Assembly (NCBI GenBank): GCA_003644385.1
Contig: QNCD01000004.1
Coordinates: forward strand, 1 to 46,022
Direction: 5' to 3'
DNA length: 46,022 nucleotides
DNA from: Candidatus Omnitrophota bacterium
Lineage (GTDB): Bacteria; Omnitrophota; Gorgyraeia; Gygaellales; Profunditerraquicolaceae
Shown here: one piece after another, positions 28,112 through 37,722 of the stretch
Position numbering within the stretch: position 1 is the stretch's first letter
How the letters are laid out: the number at the start of each line of letters is the position of its first letter
The notes under the pieces: model-generated
What the model saw: the letters and a program-made list of their open reading frames with translations, nothing else
What the model was told of the DNA's origin: nothing
The model's database searches: none
Made by a program: the position numbers and the translations under genes

Positions 28112-28996
28112 TTAATCGGATATATTCCAGTCCGCTTCCTTTAATAAGAATTCTACGACCTTAGCCGGCATCTGCTCATCCAAAGGGATATTTTCCCTCT
28201 TGGCGATCTCGGATAAAACAAGGTAAACTTTAACCTGCTCTTTTGCCCTGGGCTCTAATTCTTTAGACAATGTTTCTTCATGCTCTTTTATTTTTTCGGG
28301 TGACGCTCCTTTTAAAGCCAGGTCTATTTTAGCCTGCCTGATTAAATCCTGAAGCTGGCGCTTAACCATTGATTCGGGTATCTTAAAGTTAAGTTCTTTA
28401 GTAATATCATTAATAAGGTCTTTTTCAATCTTCTGGCGCTGCTGATTTTCTTTTTGCAGGAAAAACTGCCTTTCTATTGCCTTCTCTAATTCGGCTAAAT
28501 CCGGATAACCTAAACCCCTGGCAAAATTATCGTCTATTTTGTCAATTTTTCTTGACTCTTTTAATGAATCTAAATTCCGTTTTATATCATCACTGGAAAC
28601 CGTGATTTTTTTAAAATTCACTTTTATTCCTTTGTAACGCTTAAGCTGGATTTCCGGCGATAACTCCACTGTAGCCTTGAAAGAAAGAATATCTTTATCC
28701 AGCCTAACGTCGCTAATACTAGGCAGCTCTATGACATCCAAATTTTCCTTTTTGATTGCCTGATTATATATATTAGGCAGAAGTTCTTTAATTACATATT
28801 CATGTGCGGTGGATGAAAATTCCTTTTCCAGAATATCGCGGGGTACATGGCCGGGCCTGAAGCCTTTGACTTTTGCGTCTTTGCCTATGCGCGTGAATAC
28901 TTCATCAAATTTTTTCCTGACTATATCCCCGGTTAATTCAACTTTGATTTCCCTTTTTGTCGCGTCAAGTTTTTTCACCTCTGTTTTCATAAACAA
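28112..28996 (-). CDS. tig: Trigger factor, short form lacking the PPIase domain
   Basis: KTEVKKLDATKREIKVEL, KVKGFRPGHVPRDILEKEF signature, adjacent to clpP; 294 aa. Confidence 0.93.
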   Translation of the reverse strand: MFMKTEVKKLDATKREIKVELTGDIVRKKFDEVFTRIGKDAKVKGFRPGHVPRDILEKEFSSTAHEYVIKELLPNIYNQAIKKENLDVIELPSISDVRLDKDILSFKATVELSPEIQLKRYKGIKVNFKKITVSSDDIKRNLDSLKESRKIDKIDDNFARGLGYPDLAELEKAIERQFFLQKENQQRQKIEKDLINDITKELNFKIPESMVKRQLQDLIRQAKIDLALKGASPEKIKEHEETLSKELEPRAKEQVKVYLVLSEIAKRENIPLDEQMPAKVVEFLLKEADWNISD

Positions 28997-29014
28997 ATGG
29001 CTCCCTTTCTCTGT

Positions 29015-29737
29015 TTACATCTGGAATTTTTCTCCTAAATATATTTCCCGGGCTTTGGGATTATTAATCAAATCATTAGCGCTGCCGGAAATAAGGATCC
29101 TGCCTTCGGCAATGAGGTATGCCCTATCCGTTATCGAAAGGGTTTCTCTGACATTATGGTCGGTAAGTAAAATACCCAGCCCTTTTTCCTTCAATTCCTT
29201 GATAATCTCCTGTGCTTCGTTTACCACTATCGGGTCTATTCCGGAGAAGGGTTCATCTAGAAGGATAAAAGAAGGATTAGTAACTAAAGCCCGTGTAATC
29301 TCCAGGCGCCTTCTTTCGCCTCCTGATAAAGTATAGGCCTTACTCTTTGCAAGATGTGCAATATTCAATTCTTCCAAAAGACTCTTTAATCTCCGCTTCC
29401 TCTCGCTTCTGCTTAGAGGAAGAATTTCCAGAACTGACATAATGTTTTCTTCCACGCTTAGTTTGCGGAATATGGAAGGCTCCTGGGCAAGATAACCGAT
29501 GCCGTAACGCGAACGTATATGAATCGGTAATTTTGTCAAATCATAATTATCGAATATTATCGATCCTGAACTCGGAGGGATTATTCCTACCACCATATAG
29601 AAAGTGGTAGTTTTGCCTGCCCCGTTAGGCCCCAGCAAACCGACTATTTCACTACGCCTGACTTCCAGATTCACGTTCTTAACTACTTGTTTGCCGTCAT
29701 AGGATTTGGATAATCCTTTAATCTCTAAAAACTGCAT
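29015..29737 (-). CDS. lptB: LPS export ABC transporter ATP-binding protein LptB
   Basis: GLLGPNGAGKTTTFYMVVGII, LSGGERRRLEITRAL, LLDEPFSGIDPIVV, LLTDHNVRETL. Confidence 0.96.
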   Translation of the reverse strand: MQFLEIKGLSKSYDGKQVVKNVNLEVRRSEIVGLLGPNGAGKTTTFYMVVGIIPPSSGSIIFDNYDLTKLPIHIRSRYGIGYLAQEPSIFRKLSVEENIMSVLEILPLSRSERKRRLKSLLEELNIAHLAKSKAYTLSGGERRRLEITRALVTNPSFILLDEPFSGIDPIVVNEAQEIIKELKEKGLGILLTDHNVRETLSITDRAYLIAEGRILISGSANDLINNPKAREIYLGEKFQM

Positions 29738-30674
29738 TTAAATCCTCCGTAGAATAAATCACTAATTTCGGCTTCCCGGATAAAGTGATTTTTTTATCCA
29801 TAGCGGTATAAACCGCTTCGTCGCTATAAGAAATATTTTCTCCGCGCACGATCTTGACGTTGCCACGGGCAATGATCTTCTCTATTTTTGTTCCCATCAT
29901 TGAATTAGATTCCAGTTTGCCGGGAGGCCGGTCTTGCGAAGTTAAAAAATAGACTTCCATGATATCGCTGTAGATTACTACGTCCTCGCTATCCACCTTT
30001 ACGTTATTTTGAAATATGGCAATATTTTTTTCGTAATCGACTTCTAGCGGGCCATCGCAAGTTATAGCGATCCTGTTCGTTAAAGCCTGTGCCTGGCCGC
30101 TGGCTCCTTCTTCCTCGAGTATGTCTACCTTGACGTCCCTTTCTAAAGTCATCTTGTTCAGGCCGGGCTCTGCTGTTGCGCCCTGGGCCTCGGTACACAT
30201 ATTATCTCTTTCTATATGAACTATATCCTTTGTGCTGACCATTTCTTTTTTTCTGTCCCAATCTAAAGACTGGGTGGCCAATCTTGATCCGGTAGAAGTA
30301 GTAACCACTACATTATCCTCTAAATGCACTCTTCCTTCTTTTTTATTAAAAGCTCCGCGGTCTGCTTTTAAATTAATCTCCTCTTCTTTACCGTATAAAT
30401 TACCCACCACTTCATTTAATTTTATTATCTCTGAAAATATATCTGCAGATTTTCCGGAAATCTCCCAGCTTTTTTGGCCTTTTTCTTCGTGGCCAGAAAG
30501 AGAAAAATCCATAATCTGCTGCTCTGAATCCTGGGAATTCTGGCTTAAGGCATAAGAAAAATTGCCGATAGAAAATATCAAAGCAAAAACCAGAATTAAA
30601 CGTTTAAATATCATAAGCTGAAACCGCCTCCTGCCATTTCTTCTGAGCCTTAAGGATGAGCTCCGAAACTTCAC
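29718..30674 (-). CDS. lptA: LPS transport periplasmic protein, LptC-like region followed by LptA/OstA-like region
   Basis: signal-anchor; MDFSLSGHEEKGQKSWEISGKSADIF (LptC-like) and RIAITCDGPLEVDYEKNIAIFQNNVKVDSEDVVIYSDIMEVYF (OstA-like); probable start at internal MIFKRL. Confidence 0.8.
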   Translation of the reverse strand: MKFRSSSLRLRRNGRRRFQLMIFKRLILVFALIFSIGNFSYALSQNSQDSEQQIMDFSLSGHEEKGQKSWEISGKSADIFSEIIKLNEVVGNLYGKEEEINLKADRGAFNKKEGRVHLEDNVVVTTSTGSRLATQSLDWDRKKEMVSTKDIVHIERDNMCTEAQGATAEPGLNKMTLERDVKVDILEEEGASGQAQALTNRIAITCDGPLEVDYEKNIAIFQNNVKVDSEDVVIYSDIMEVYFLTSQDRPPGKLESNSMMGTKIEKIIARGNVKIVRGENISYSDEAVYTAMDKKITLSGKPKLVIYSTEDLNAVFRD

Positions 30675-31131
30675 GCACCGCTCCCCTGCCGCCGTGCTTA
30701 AAGGTAACGTAATCGCAGGCTTTTTTTATTTCACTAGAGGCATTAAACACCGCTACTTTAAAACCTACTTTTTTTATTAAACATAAATCCACCAGGTCGT
30801 CTGCGATAAAACATATCTCCTCTGGCTTCACCTTGAAGCGCTTTAAAATTTTTTCCAAAACCGCTGACTTGGGAGAGATATTTTGAAAAACAGCAGAAAT
30901 ACACATATCCCTTGCCCGCGGCCTTATTGCCTTTGAGCCCTTGGCAGTAACGATTACCGTTGGAATTCCTGCTTTTTTTAAAATATATACGCCTAATCCG
31001 TCGTGGACGTCGAATAACTTCAGATCTCTTCCTTGGGAATCATAAATTATCCTGCCGTCGGTTAAGACACCGTCCACATCCAGAATTAACAACCTTACCT
31101 TTTTTGCCTTTTCTAATACCTGCTCTTCCAT
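30604..31131 (-). CDS. kdsC: 3-deoxy-D-manno-octulosonate 8-phosphate phosphatase
   Basis: LLILDVDGVLTDGRIIYDSQGRDLKLFDVHDGLGV, ICFIADDLVDL. Confidence 0.94.
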   Translation of the reverse strand: MEEQVLEKAKKVRLLILDVDGVLTDGRIIYDSQGRDLKLFDVHDGLGVYILKKAGIPTVIVTAKGSKAIRPRARDMCISAVFQNISPKSAVLEKILKRFKVKPEEICFIADDLVDLCLIKKVGFKVAVFNASSEIKKACDYVTFKHGGRGAVREVSELILKAQKKWQEAVSAYDI

Positions 31132-31145
31132 TATTGTTTTTTATT

Positions 31146-32117
31146 TTATACTATGCCGGCTTTTAAAAGATCCTGAATATCCAAAAGCCCAACCGGTTTT
31201 TCCTTATTATCGGTTACCGGCAACTCATCTATCTTTTTTTCGCGCATTATCCTCATTGCCTCGGTCGCCAACATATCCGTTCTTACAGTAGTAGGGTTTT
31301 TTGTCATTACTTCCTTAACTCTGCGCATAGAAAGATTGGGATCCCTCTCCAAATGCCGGCGCAGGTCACCATCAGTAAAGATACCGGCTAATCTGCCTTT
31401 TTTATCTACAACTGAAGCGCATCCTGCGCGGGCAGCGGTAATCTTAAATAAAACCTCTGATATTTTTCTATTTTCTTTGACTATCGGGTTGGCCGCCTGG
31501 GTACGCATAAGGTCGCCTACTTTCAGGAGCAGTTTTTTGCCCAAAGAACCGCCGGGATGATAAAAAGCAAAGTCTTTTTCCTTAAAACCTTTTATTTCTA
31601 AAAGACAAACCGCCAGAACGTCTGTCATAGCTAAAGTGGCTGTAGTAGAAGCCGTAGGCGCTAAACCTAAAGGACAAGCCTCTTTTTTTACCGAAACATC
31701 CAAGGCTACGTCGCTATATTTAGCTAAAATTGATTTTTTATTTCCGGTCAAAGCAATAATCTTAGACCCGATTTTTTTTAATAGAGGAAGGAGTTGTTTT
31801 ATCTCCTGGTTTTCTCCGCTGTTAGAAATTACGATTACTGAATCATCCGAAGTTACCCTGCCCAGGTCTCCGTGAACAGCTTCCGCCGAATGCATAAAAA
31901 GGCTGGGAGTCCCTGTTGAAGAAAGGGTCGCTGAGAATTTCTGGGCGATAATCCCGGTCTTGCCTATTCCGCTGACTACAATTCTTCCTTTGGTTTTCAA
32001 AATTAATTCCAAAGCCTCCTTAAAATCCTTTCCTAAGCGGGATTTCAGGTTACGCACCGCCTGAGCCTCGATATCTAAGACGTTTTTTGCACGTTTTAAA
32101 ATATCTTTTCCCCTCAT
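31146..32117 (-). CDS. kdsD: D-arabinose 5-phosphate isomerase (SIS + CBS)
   Basis: [43 protein letters not shown]-terminal CBS pair. Confidence 0.95.
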   Translation of the reverse strand: MRGKDILKRAKNVLDIEAQAVRNLKSRLGKDFKEALELILKTKGRIVVSGIGKTGIIAQKFSATLSSTGTPSLFMHSAEAVHGDLGRVTSDDSVIVISNSGENQEIKQLLPLLKKIGSKIIALTGNKKSILAKYSDVALDVSVKKEACPLGLAPTASTTATLAMTDVLAVCLLEIKGFKEKDFAFYHPGGSLGKKLLLKVGDLMRTQAANPIVKENRKISEVLFKITAARAGCASVVDKKGRLAGIFTDGDLRRHLERDPNLSMRRVKEVMTKNPTTVRTDMLATEAMRIMREKKIDELPVTDNKEKPVGLLDIQDLLKAGIV

Positions 32118-32926
32118 ATAGCCGCCTGAATTCTAATAACTTGTTTAAGTAATTTTTCTAATTCCTTCAGGTCAATCATATTTCCAGCGTCACAAAGCGC
32201 CTTATCCGGATAAGGATGAACTTCAAGAAATAAACCTTCACAGCCAAAAGCTACTGCGGCGCGGGATAAGCCGGAAACAAACTCACGCTGCCCTCCTGAA
32301 GATCCCCCTTTTGCCCCGGGCAGCTGTATGCTGTGCGTAGCATCAAAGATTACCGGATAACCAAATGCACGCATAATCCCCAGGCTTCTTAAATCGGAAA
32401 CCAAATTATTATAACCGAAGCTTGTTCCCCGTTCGCTGATTATAATATTTTTATTACCGGTTGATTCTGCTTTGCGGATTATATGTAAAATATCCCAGGG
32501 CGCAAGGAATTGTCCTTTTTTAATATTTAGCGCCTTACCGGTCTTTGCTGCGGCTACTACGATATCCGTCTGACGGCACAAAAAAGCGGGAATCTGAATT
32601 ATATCCAATACTTTTTTGGCCTCTTTAATCTCTTCTCTGCAGTGTATGTCGCTTAATACAGGTGCTTTTATTTTTTGTTTTACTTTGTTTAAAATATCAA
32701 GGCCTTTTTTTAAACCCGGGCCGCGATAAGAATTTAAAGAAAGCCTGTTTGCCTTATCGAAACTGGATTTAAAAATAAAGGGTATCTTAAGTTTGGAGGT
32801 CAAATCCTTTAGCTTCTTTGCCGTATCCAGGCACATTGATTCTGATTCTATAACGCATGGCCCGGCGATGAGTATGAGCGGGTTTTTGTCTCCGATTTTA
32901 ATATGGCCGACCTGTACCTGTTTCAT
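32114..32926 (-). CDS. kdsA: 3-deoxy-8-phosphooctulonate synthase
   Basis: [58 protein letters not shown]. Confidence 0.96.
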   Translation of the reverse strand: MKQVQVGHIKIGDKNPLILIAGPCVIESESMCLDTAKKLKDLTSKLKIPFIFKSSFDKANRLSLNSYRGPGLKKGLDILNKVKQKIKAPVLSDIHCREEIKEAKKVLDIIQIPAFLCRQTDIVVAAAKTGKALNIKKGQFLAPWDILHIIRKAESTGNKNIIISERGTSFGYNNLVSDLRSLGIMRAFGYPVIFDATHSIQLPGAKGGSSGGQREFVSGLSRAAVAFGCEGLFLEVHPYPDKALCDAGNMIDLKELEKLLKQVIRIQAAI

Positions 32927-33664
32927 TTATTGCTCTTTCTCTAAATAAGTTGTCACCTTTTCTAAATCTTCGGGCGTATCCACCCCTACGGTCTCGTATT
33001 TTGTCTCTATTACCTTTATCCGGTAACCGTCCTCTAAAACCCTAAGCTGCTCCAGGCACTCTACCTCTTCCAAATGAGAAGAAGCTAAGTTCTTATAAGT
33101 AAACAAAAAATCTTTTGTGTAACCATATAAGCCGATGTGCTTATAATAAATCACCGAAGGCGCTTCAGAATTTTCTGCCAGATGAGGGATTCTGCTTCGT
33201 GAAAAATACAAAGCAAAATTATTCTTATCTTTTACCACTTTAACCACATTGGGATCTTCGGCTTCTAAGGGGTTTTCTATCTTCTTAATAATAGTGGCCA
33301 TGGAAATAGATTTATTGTCCGCCAAAGCCGTAACAACATTGTCAATCATGGTAGAATGGACCAAGGGCTCGTCTCCCTGAATATTTATTACTATATCTAC
33401 GTCTATGGGATTTACCACTTCGATTATCCTGTCAGTTCCGGAAGCGTGGCCTCGGGAGGTCAAAACGCATTTTGCGCCGAAGCTGATTGCTGCTTCCTGC
33501 ACCCGTTCGTCGTCACAAGCAATAATCAAATCCTCCAAAAAGCGCGCCTGCCTTGCGCGTTCCCAAACATGCTGCAGCATGGGTTTACCCAAAATCTTGG
33601 CTAAAACCTTGCCCTCGAATCTGGTTGAAGAATATCTTGCCGGAATTATTCCTATAGCTTTCAT
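32927..33664 (-). CDS. kdsB: CMP-Kdo synthetase
   Basis: GIIPARYSSTRFEGKVLAKILGKPMLQHVWERA, NIQGDEPLV. Confidence 0.95.
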   Translation of the reverse strand: MKAIGIIPARYSSTRFEGKVLAKILGKPMLQHVWERARQARFLEDLIIACDDERVQEAAISFGAKCVLTSRGHASGTDRIIEVVNPIDVDIVINIQGDEPLVHSTMIDNVVTALADNKSISMATIIKKIENPLEAEDPNVVKVVKDKNNFALYFSRSRIPHLAENSEAPSVIYYKHIGLYGYTKDFLFTYKNLASSHLEEVECLEQLRVLEDGYRIKVIETKYETVGVDTPEDLEKVTTYLEKEQ

Positions 33665-34680
33665 CTGTTCCCAAGCGTCTGCAGTAGTTCTTTTTTATTA
33701 GTTGTAGCTGTACCGATTTTACCAACCACAATACCTGCGGCAAAATTAGCCAGATGCGCTGCCTGGATTTTACTTGCCCCCGAACATAAAGCTAGAGTAA
33801 AAGTAGCAATCACTGTATCTCCTGCTCCGGATACGTCAAAAACCTCCTGCGCAACCGTAGGTATATTGGTAATGCGCCCGTTTTTTTCGATTAACTTCAT
33901 ACCTTGCTCTCCCAGGGTAATCAAAATTGACTCCAGGCCCAGGTACCTTAGAATTTCTTTTGCCGCTAAATTTATTTCTCTATCGCAGGATAAATGTTCC
34001 AAGTTAAGCCTGAACTGATTACAGGTATCCTTGATTTTTAAATTCCGGATTGCGTTTTCCAGCTCACGGCGGTTAGGAGTGATAGAGGTTACCCCTTTAT
34101 AATACTGAAAGTGTCCGACTTTAGGGTCAACGGTAATAATTTTTTTGCGGCTATGCGCCAACCGGATCAAAGATTCCAGTAAATACATATTTATTACACC
34201 CTTACCGTAATCTTCAATGATGACAGCGTCAAATTTATCAATAATCTCTTCTACGAATTTCATGATTTTCTGGTTTGCCTGCCTCGGCAATGAATCCGTA
34301 TCTTCCCAATCCAGCCTTACTACCTGCTGATGTCCGGCGATAATCCTTGTCTTAAGGGTAGTTGTTCTTTTTACATCTACAACAACTCCAGCAACAGAAA
34401 CTTTTCTCTTTTTTAACTGCGATAGAAAAATATCCCTGTTTTTATCATTGCCGATTACCCCTACCAAAGTTGCTTTACTGCCTAAGGAACTTATGTTACT
34501 GGCTACGTTAGCAGCGCCTCCCGGTATATACGTCCTCCTATTCGCCCAGACTACCGGCACAGGCGCCTCCGGAGAAATCCTCTCTACCTCCCCCCAGATG
34601 TATTCATCCAGTATCAGGTCGCCGACTACCAGTATTTTTGCTTTTTGAAAATTATTGATTATTTTCTTAAAATTGCTCAT
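33661..34680 (-). CDS. rfaE1: D-glycero-beta-D-manno-heptose-7-phosphate kinase (HldE/RfaE kinase domain)
   Basis: ILVVGDLILDEYIWGEVERISPEAPVPVVW, GGAANVASNISSLG, VFDVSGAGDTVIATFTLAL. Confidence 0.93.
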   Translation of the reverse strand: MSNFKKIINNFQKAKILVVGDLILDEYIWGEVERISPEAPVPVVWANRRTYIPGGAANVASNISSLGSKATLVGVIGNDKNRDIFLSQLKKRKVSVAGVVVDVKRTTTLKTRIIAGHQQVVRLDWEDTDSLPRQANQKIMKFVEEIIDKFDAVIIEDYGKGVINMYLLESLIRLAHSRKKIITVDPKVGHFQYYKGVTSITPNRRELENAIRNLKIKDTCNQFRLNLEHLSCDREINLAAKEILRYLGLESILITLGEQGMKLIEKNGRITNIPTVAQEVFDVSGAGDTVIATFTLALCSGASKIQAAHLANFAAGIVVGKIGTATTNKKELLQTLGNR

Positions 34681-35606
34681 ATTGTTTCTATAACGGCCTG
34701 CGCAAATAAGGGAAGCATTATCTCATGCTGTCCGATAATATAATAACCCTTTCCCCCGGACATCACCGGACGAGCCACTACATTAACCGAAGGCCGGTAT
34801 TGATAAACCATATCGAAATTTGCAGCCGTAAAATCCCGCACTTTATTGCCTAAATTACGCGCCAGGTTCAAGGCTTTTAAAAATACCTCCGGCAATATCA
34901 CCGCCGAGCCGAAATTCAATACTACCCCGCCCTGATTTAAATATCTAAGCTGCTCTGCAAATTGATAAAAATCCCTTATACTGCCTTCGGCGGTAAGCGC
35001 GGCATTAAAGGAAGGATGCTGATGAATAATATCAGTTCCTATGGCAACAAATACATAAACCGGAATTCTGTGTTTATAAGCATTAAATAACAGGCTTAAG
35101 TTCTTATAGCGCAGCCTGGATTTAGTAATTTTGCTTGCTATCGCCTCTCCCAAACCCCGTCCTTCTGCTACCCCATCCGCGGCAGCGTTATTCAGGAATT
35201 CTGCGGTTTCGCGGCCCATACCGAATTTACCGTTCTTTAAATTCTTAGCCACGTCTTCCGAAGTCATTCCCTGAAAAGCAATTTCAAAGTCGTGGATAAT
35301 ACCTGCGCCGTTTAAGCAAAGAGCAGTAATGACTTTTTTCCTTAGCAACTCAATAAGCACAGGGTTCAATCCGCATTTAATCACGTGCGCCCCGGCCATA
35401 AATACTACCGCCTTTTGCCTTTTACGCGCTTTTACCACAGCCTCAACCACAGCACGAAAATCTTTGCCTTTTAATATGTTAGGGAAAGAATTATAAAAGG
35501 CCGAAAAACTTTTTTTCTTTAAAGGCGGCCTGGCAAAATCGCGGGTATTCACTTTGCTGAACCTCTTTTTTATGGAATATGTCTTGACTTTCTCTATTTT
35601 TATCAT
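34677..35606 (-). CDS. Deoxyhypusine-synthase-like protein of unknown function
   Basis: VVFMAGAHVIKCGLNPVLIELL, ALCLNGAGIIHDFEIAFQG, NFGSAVILPEVFLKALNLARNLG. Confidence 0.7.
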   Translation of the reverse strand: MIKIEKVKTYSIKKRFSKVNTRDFARPPLKKKSFSAFYNSFPNILKGKDFRAVVEAVVKARKRQKAVVFMAGAHVIKCGLNPVLIELLRKKVITALCLNGAGIIHDFEIAFQGMTSEDVAKNLKNGKFGMGRETAEFLNNAAADGVAEGRGLGEAIASKITKSRLRYKNLSLLFNAYKHRIPVYVFVAIGTDIIHQHPSFNAALTAEGSIRDFYQFAEQLRYLNQGGVVLNFGSAVILPEVFLKALNLARNLGNKVRDFTAANFDMVYQYRPSVNVVARPVMSGGKGYYIIGQHEIMLPLFAQAVIETI

Positions 35607-35691
35607 ACCAAAGTTATAATTTTAGCACAAATCCAGCTTAAATCAACCTATATTTGCCCTCTTTAGTATTATTAAATACTGTCCCTTTTTA

Positions 35692-37722
35692 TTATAGAAG
35701 TTCCTCTGCAGTATTTATTAACTCTTCTGCGCCTATTGCCTTAAGGCAGGCAAACTCCTTCTTGCAATTATGTGCCAGGCACTCAATGCAGCCGACTTCT
35801 TTATGTAAAATCCTTGCCTTTTCTCCAATCGGGCCCCAGCGCACAGAACTAAGGCCTCTCTGGTTCCTACCAAAGATGGAAATTACCGGTATACCTAAAG
35901 CTGAAGCAATATGTACCGGCCCTGAATCATTAGATATAAACAAGGAAGACCTTTTGAGTATACTGGCTAATTGACTCACCGAGATCTTACCGGCAAGGTT
36001 AACCGCCTGATGGCGCATATTCTTTGCTACTTTTTCTGCTATCGGTAGATCCTTTGGCCCGGCAATAATCAGCGTTTTAAAATTATATTTATCGATTAGC
36101 TTATCAGCGGCTTCGGCAAATCTCTCCGGCGGCCAGATTTTTGAAGGGCAGCTTGCTCCGGGATGGATCGTCAGTAATTTCTGGTTTTGCGGAATCCCTT
36201 CTTCTTTTAAAAAATTTTCCGCCCATTTTTCCGAAGCGTCTTTAATCGGCATATGTAATTCTTTTTCCTCGGCCTTTATACCTAAATGATCCAGCAAATC
36301 AAAATTATAATCTAATTCGTGCTTTTCGCCCCGCTGCTTAGTATGTTTTATTTTATCCGTAAGTAAAAATCCCATTTTGCGGTCGTATCCTAATCTTTTA
36401 GGTATTCCGGATAAAAAAGTCAAAAGATGCGCACGGATGGTAGGATGCAATATAATTGCTAAATCGAACTTTTTCTTCCTTAAAACCCGGGTGAAATTCA
36501 GGGAGTTGTACCAGCTTTTATGTTTTGCTTTTTTATCGTAAATTATAATTTCATCCAGATAGGGGTTGCCCTCGATTATCTCTTTTGTATAAGGCCTGAC
36601 CATCATTGCTAAATATGCCCCGGGATAAGCATCCCTTAATGCTTTTATTACCGGCGTAGACAAAAGCACGTCTCCGATTCTATCCGTCCTGACTATCAAT
36701 ATCCTTTGGAAATTACTTCGGGTAGGGGGTACGGGGTACGGAGTACGGCGCAAAAATAAATTCTTTGCCTCCCTAAAGACATCCTCTACCTTTACTAACT
36801 GCATGCATTCGCTAGTGCCGAACCTGCACTGCGCCTTTTTGCAGGGGCGGCAAGAAATATCTTTTTTTACTACAATACAGTTTCCTGACCAAGGACCGTA
36901 TTTTCTTTCATCAGTAGGGCCGAATAAGGCTACGATGGGCCTATTAAAATAACTGGCCAGATGTAGAATTGCGCTGTCATTCGTAACCACGAGCTTGGCT
37001 TTTTTTAGCAGAGCAGCAAGCTGGCGTATATTGGTCTTTGCGCTTAAATCAAGCGCTGAATCTGCGGCTTTGCTGCAAATATATTCTGCTATATTTTGAT
37101 CTGCTTTATCTCCGGCTAAAACTACTTTTGCCTTAAGATCCTCTGCCAGTAAAGAAACTAATCGGGTGAAGTTTTCCTTTGGCCATCTTTTTATATGGCT
37201 GCGTGCTCCTGCAGCAATAACAATCAATTCATCGGAATCTGTAATTTTATTTTCTTTGAGTATTTTATTAATATATTCTTCGTCTTCGGTATTTATATTT
37301 AAAAAAGCCGCCCGGCTGATTTGTTGCCGGCTGACATCTGAAAGTTGAAGACTGAGCACTCGAAATAAATGCCTATCGCGCATATGCCTGATATTTTTAG
37401 GAAAAATTAAAAAGGGGTTAGTCCTTATTCTAGCCGGAAGAAAAGCGCCGAAGAAAGTGTTGCGTAAATCTACCACCAGGTCAAAATTTTCTTTACTCAA
37501 ATCCTGATATAACTTTATTTTACCTTTCAGCCCCGAATGTTTATCATAAACAATAAGCCTGTGTATTGCAGGATTATTTTCGAAAATCTCTTTCGGGCGG
37601 GGCGAAGCAATAACAATGATTTTGCTCTCAGGGAAATTTTCCTTTAAGTAATCTAAGACCGGCAAAGTCAGGATTACGTCACCTATGTTACTGAGGGTAA
37701 TGAATAAAATTTTAGCGATCAT
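35692..37722 (-). CDS. Tandem heptosyltransferase (two GT9 domains in one protein)
   Basis: N half ILFITLSNIGDVILTLPVLDYL...LVVTNDSAILHLASYFNRPIVALFGPTDERKYGPW; C half ILIVRTDRIGDVLLSTPVIKALRDAYP...LFISNDSGPVHIASALGIPVISIFG. Confidence 0.93.
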   Translation of the reverse strand: MIAKILFITLSNIGDVILTLPVLDYLKENFPESKIIVIASPRPKEIFENNPAIHRLIVYDKHSGLKGKIKLYQDLSKENFDLVVDLRNTFFGAFLPARIRTNPFLIFPKNIRHMRDRHLFRVLSLQLSDVSRQQISRAAFLNINTEDEEYINKILKENKITDSDELIVIAAGARSHIKRWPKENFTRLVSLLAEDLKAKVVLAGDKADQNIAEYICSKAADSALDLSAKTNIRQLAALLKKAKLVVTNDSAILHLASYFNRPIVALFGPTDERKYGPWSGNCIVVKKDISCRPCKKAQCRFGTSECMQLVKVEDVFREAKNLFLRRTPYPVPPTRSNFQRILIVRTDRIGDVLLSTPVIKALRDAYPGAYLAMMVRPYTKEIIEGNPYLDEIIIYDKKAKHKSWYNSLNFTRVLRKKKFDLAIILHPTIRAHLLTFLSGIPKRLGYDRKMGFLLTDKIKHTKQRGEKHELDYNFDLLDHLGIKAEEKELHMPIKDASEKWAENFLKEEGIPQNQKLLTIHPGASCPSKIWPPERFAEAADKLIDKYNFKTLIIAGPKDLPIAEKVAKNMRHQAVNLAGKISVSQLASILKRSSLFISNDSGPVHIASALGIPVISIFGRNQRGLSSVRWGPIGEKARILHKEVGCIECLAHNCKKEFACLKAIGAEELINTAEELL
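36721..36748. repeat. Heptamer tandem repeat (GGTACGG) in the linker between two GT9 domains
   Basis: ggtaggg ggtacgg ggtacgg agtacgg. Confidence 0.85.

Noticed and set aside
30004-30198. Minus-strand 64-aa ORF
   Set aside because: Alternative frame of the LptC/LptA-like gene.
34677-35606. True deoxyhypusine synthase function
   Set aside because: No eIF5A context is expected in a bacterium; only fold-level similarity is claimed.
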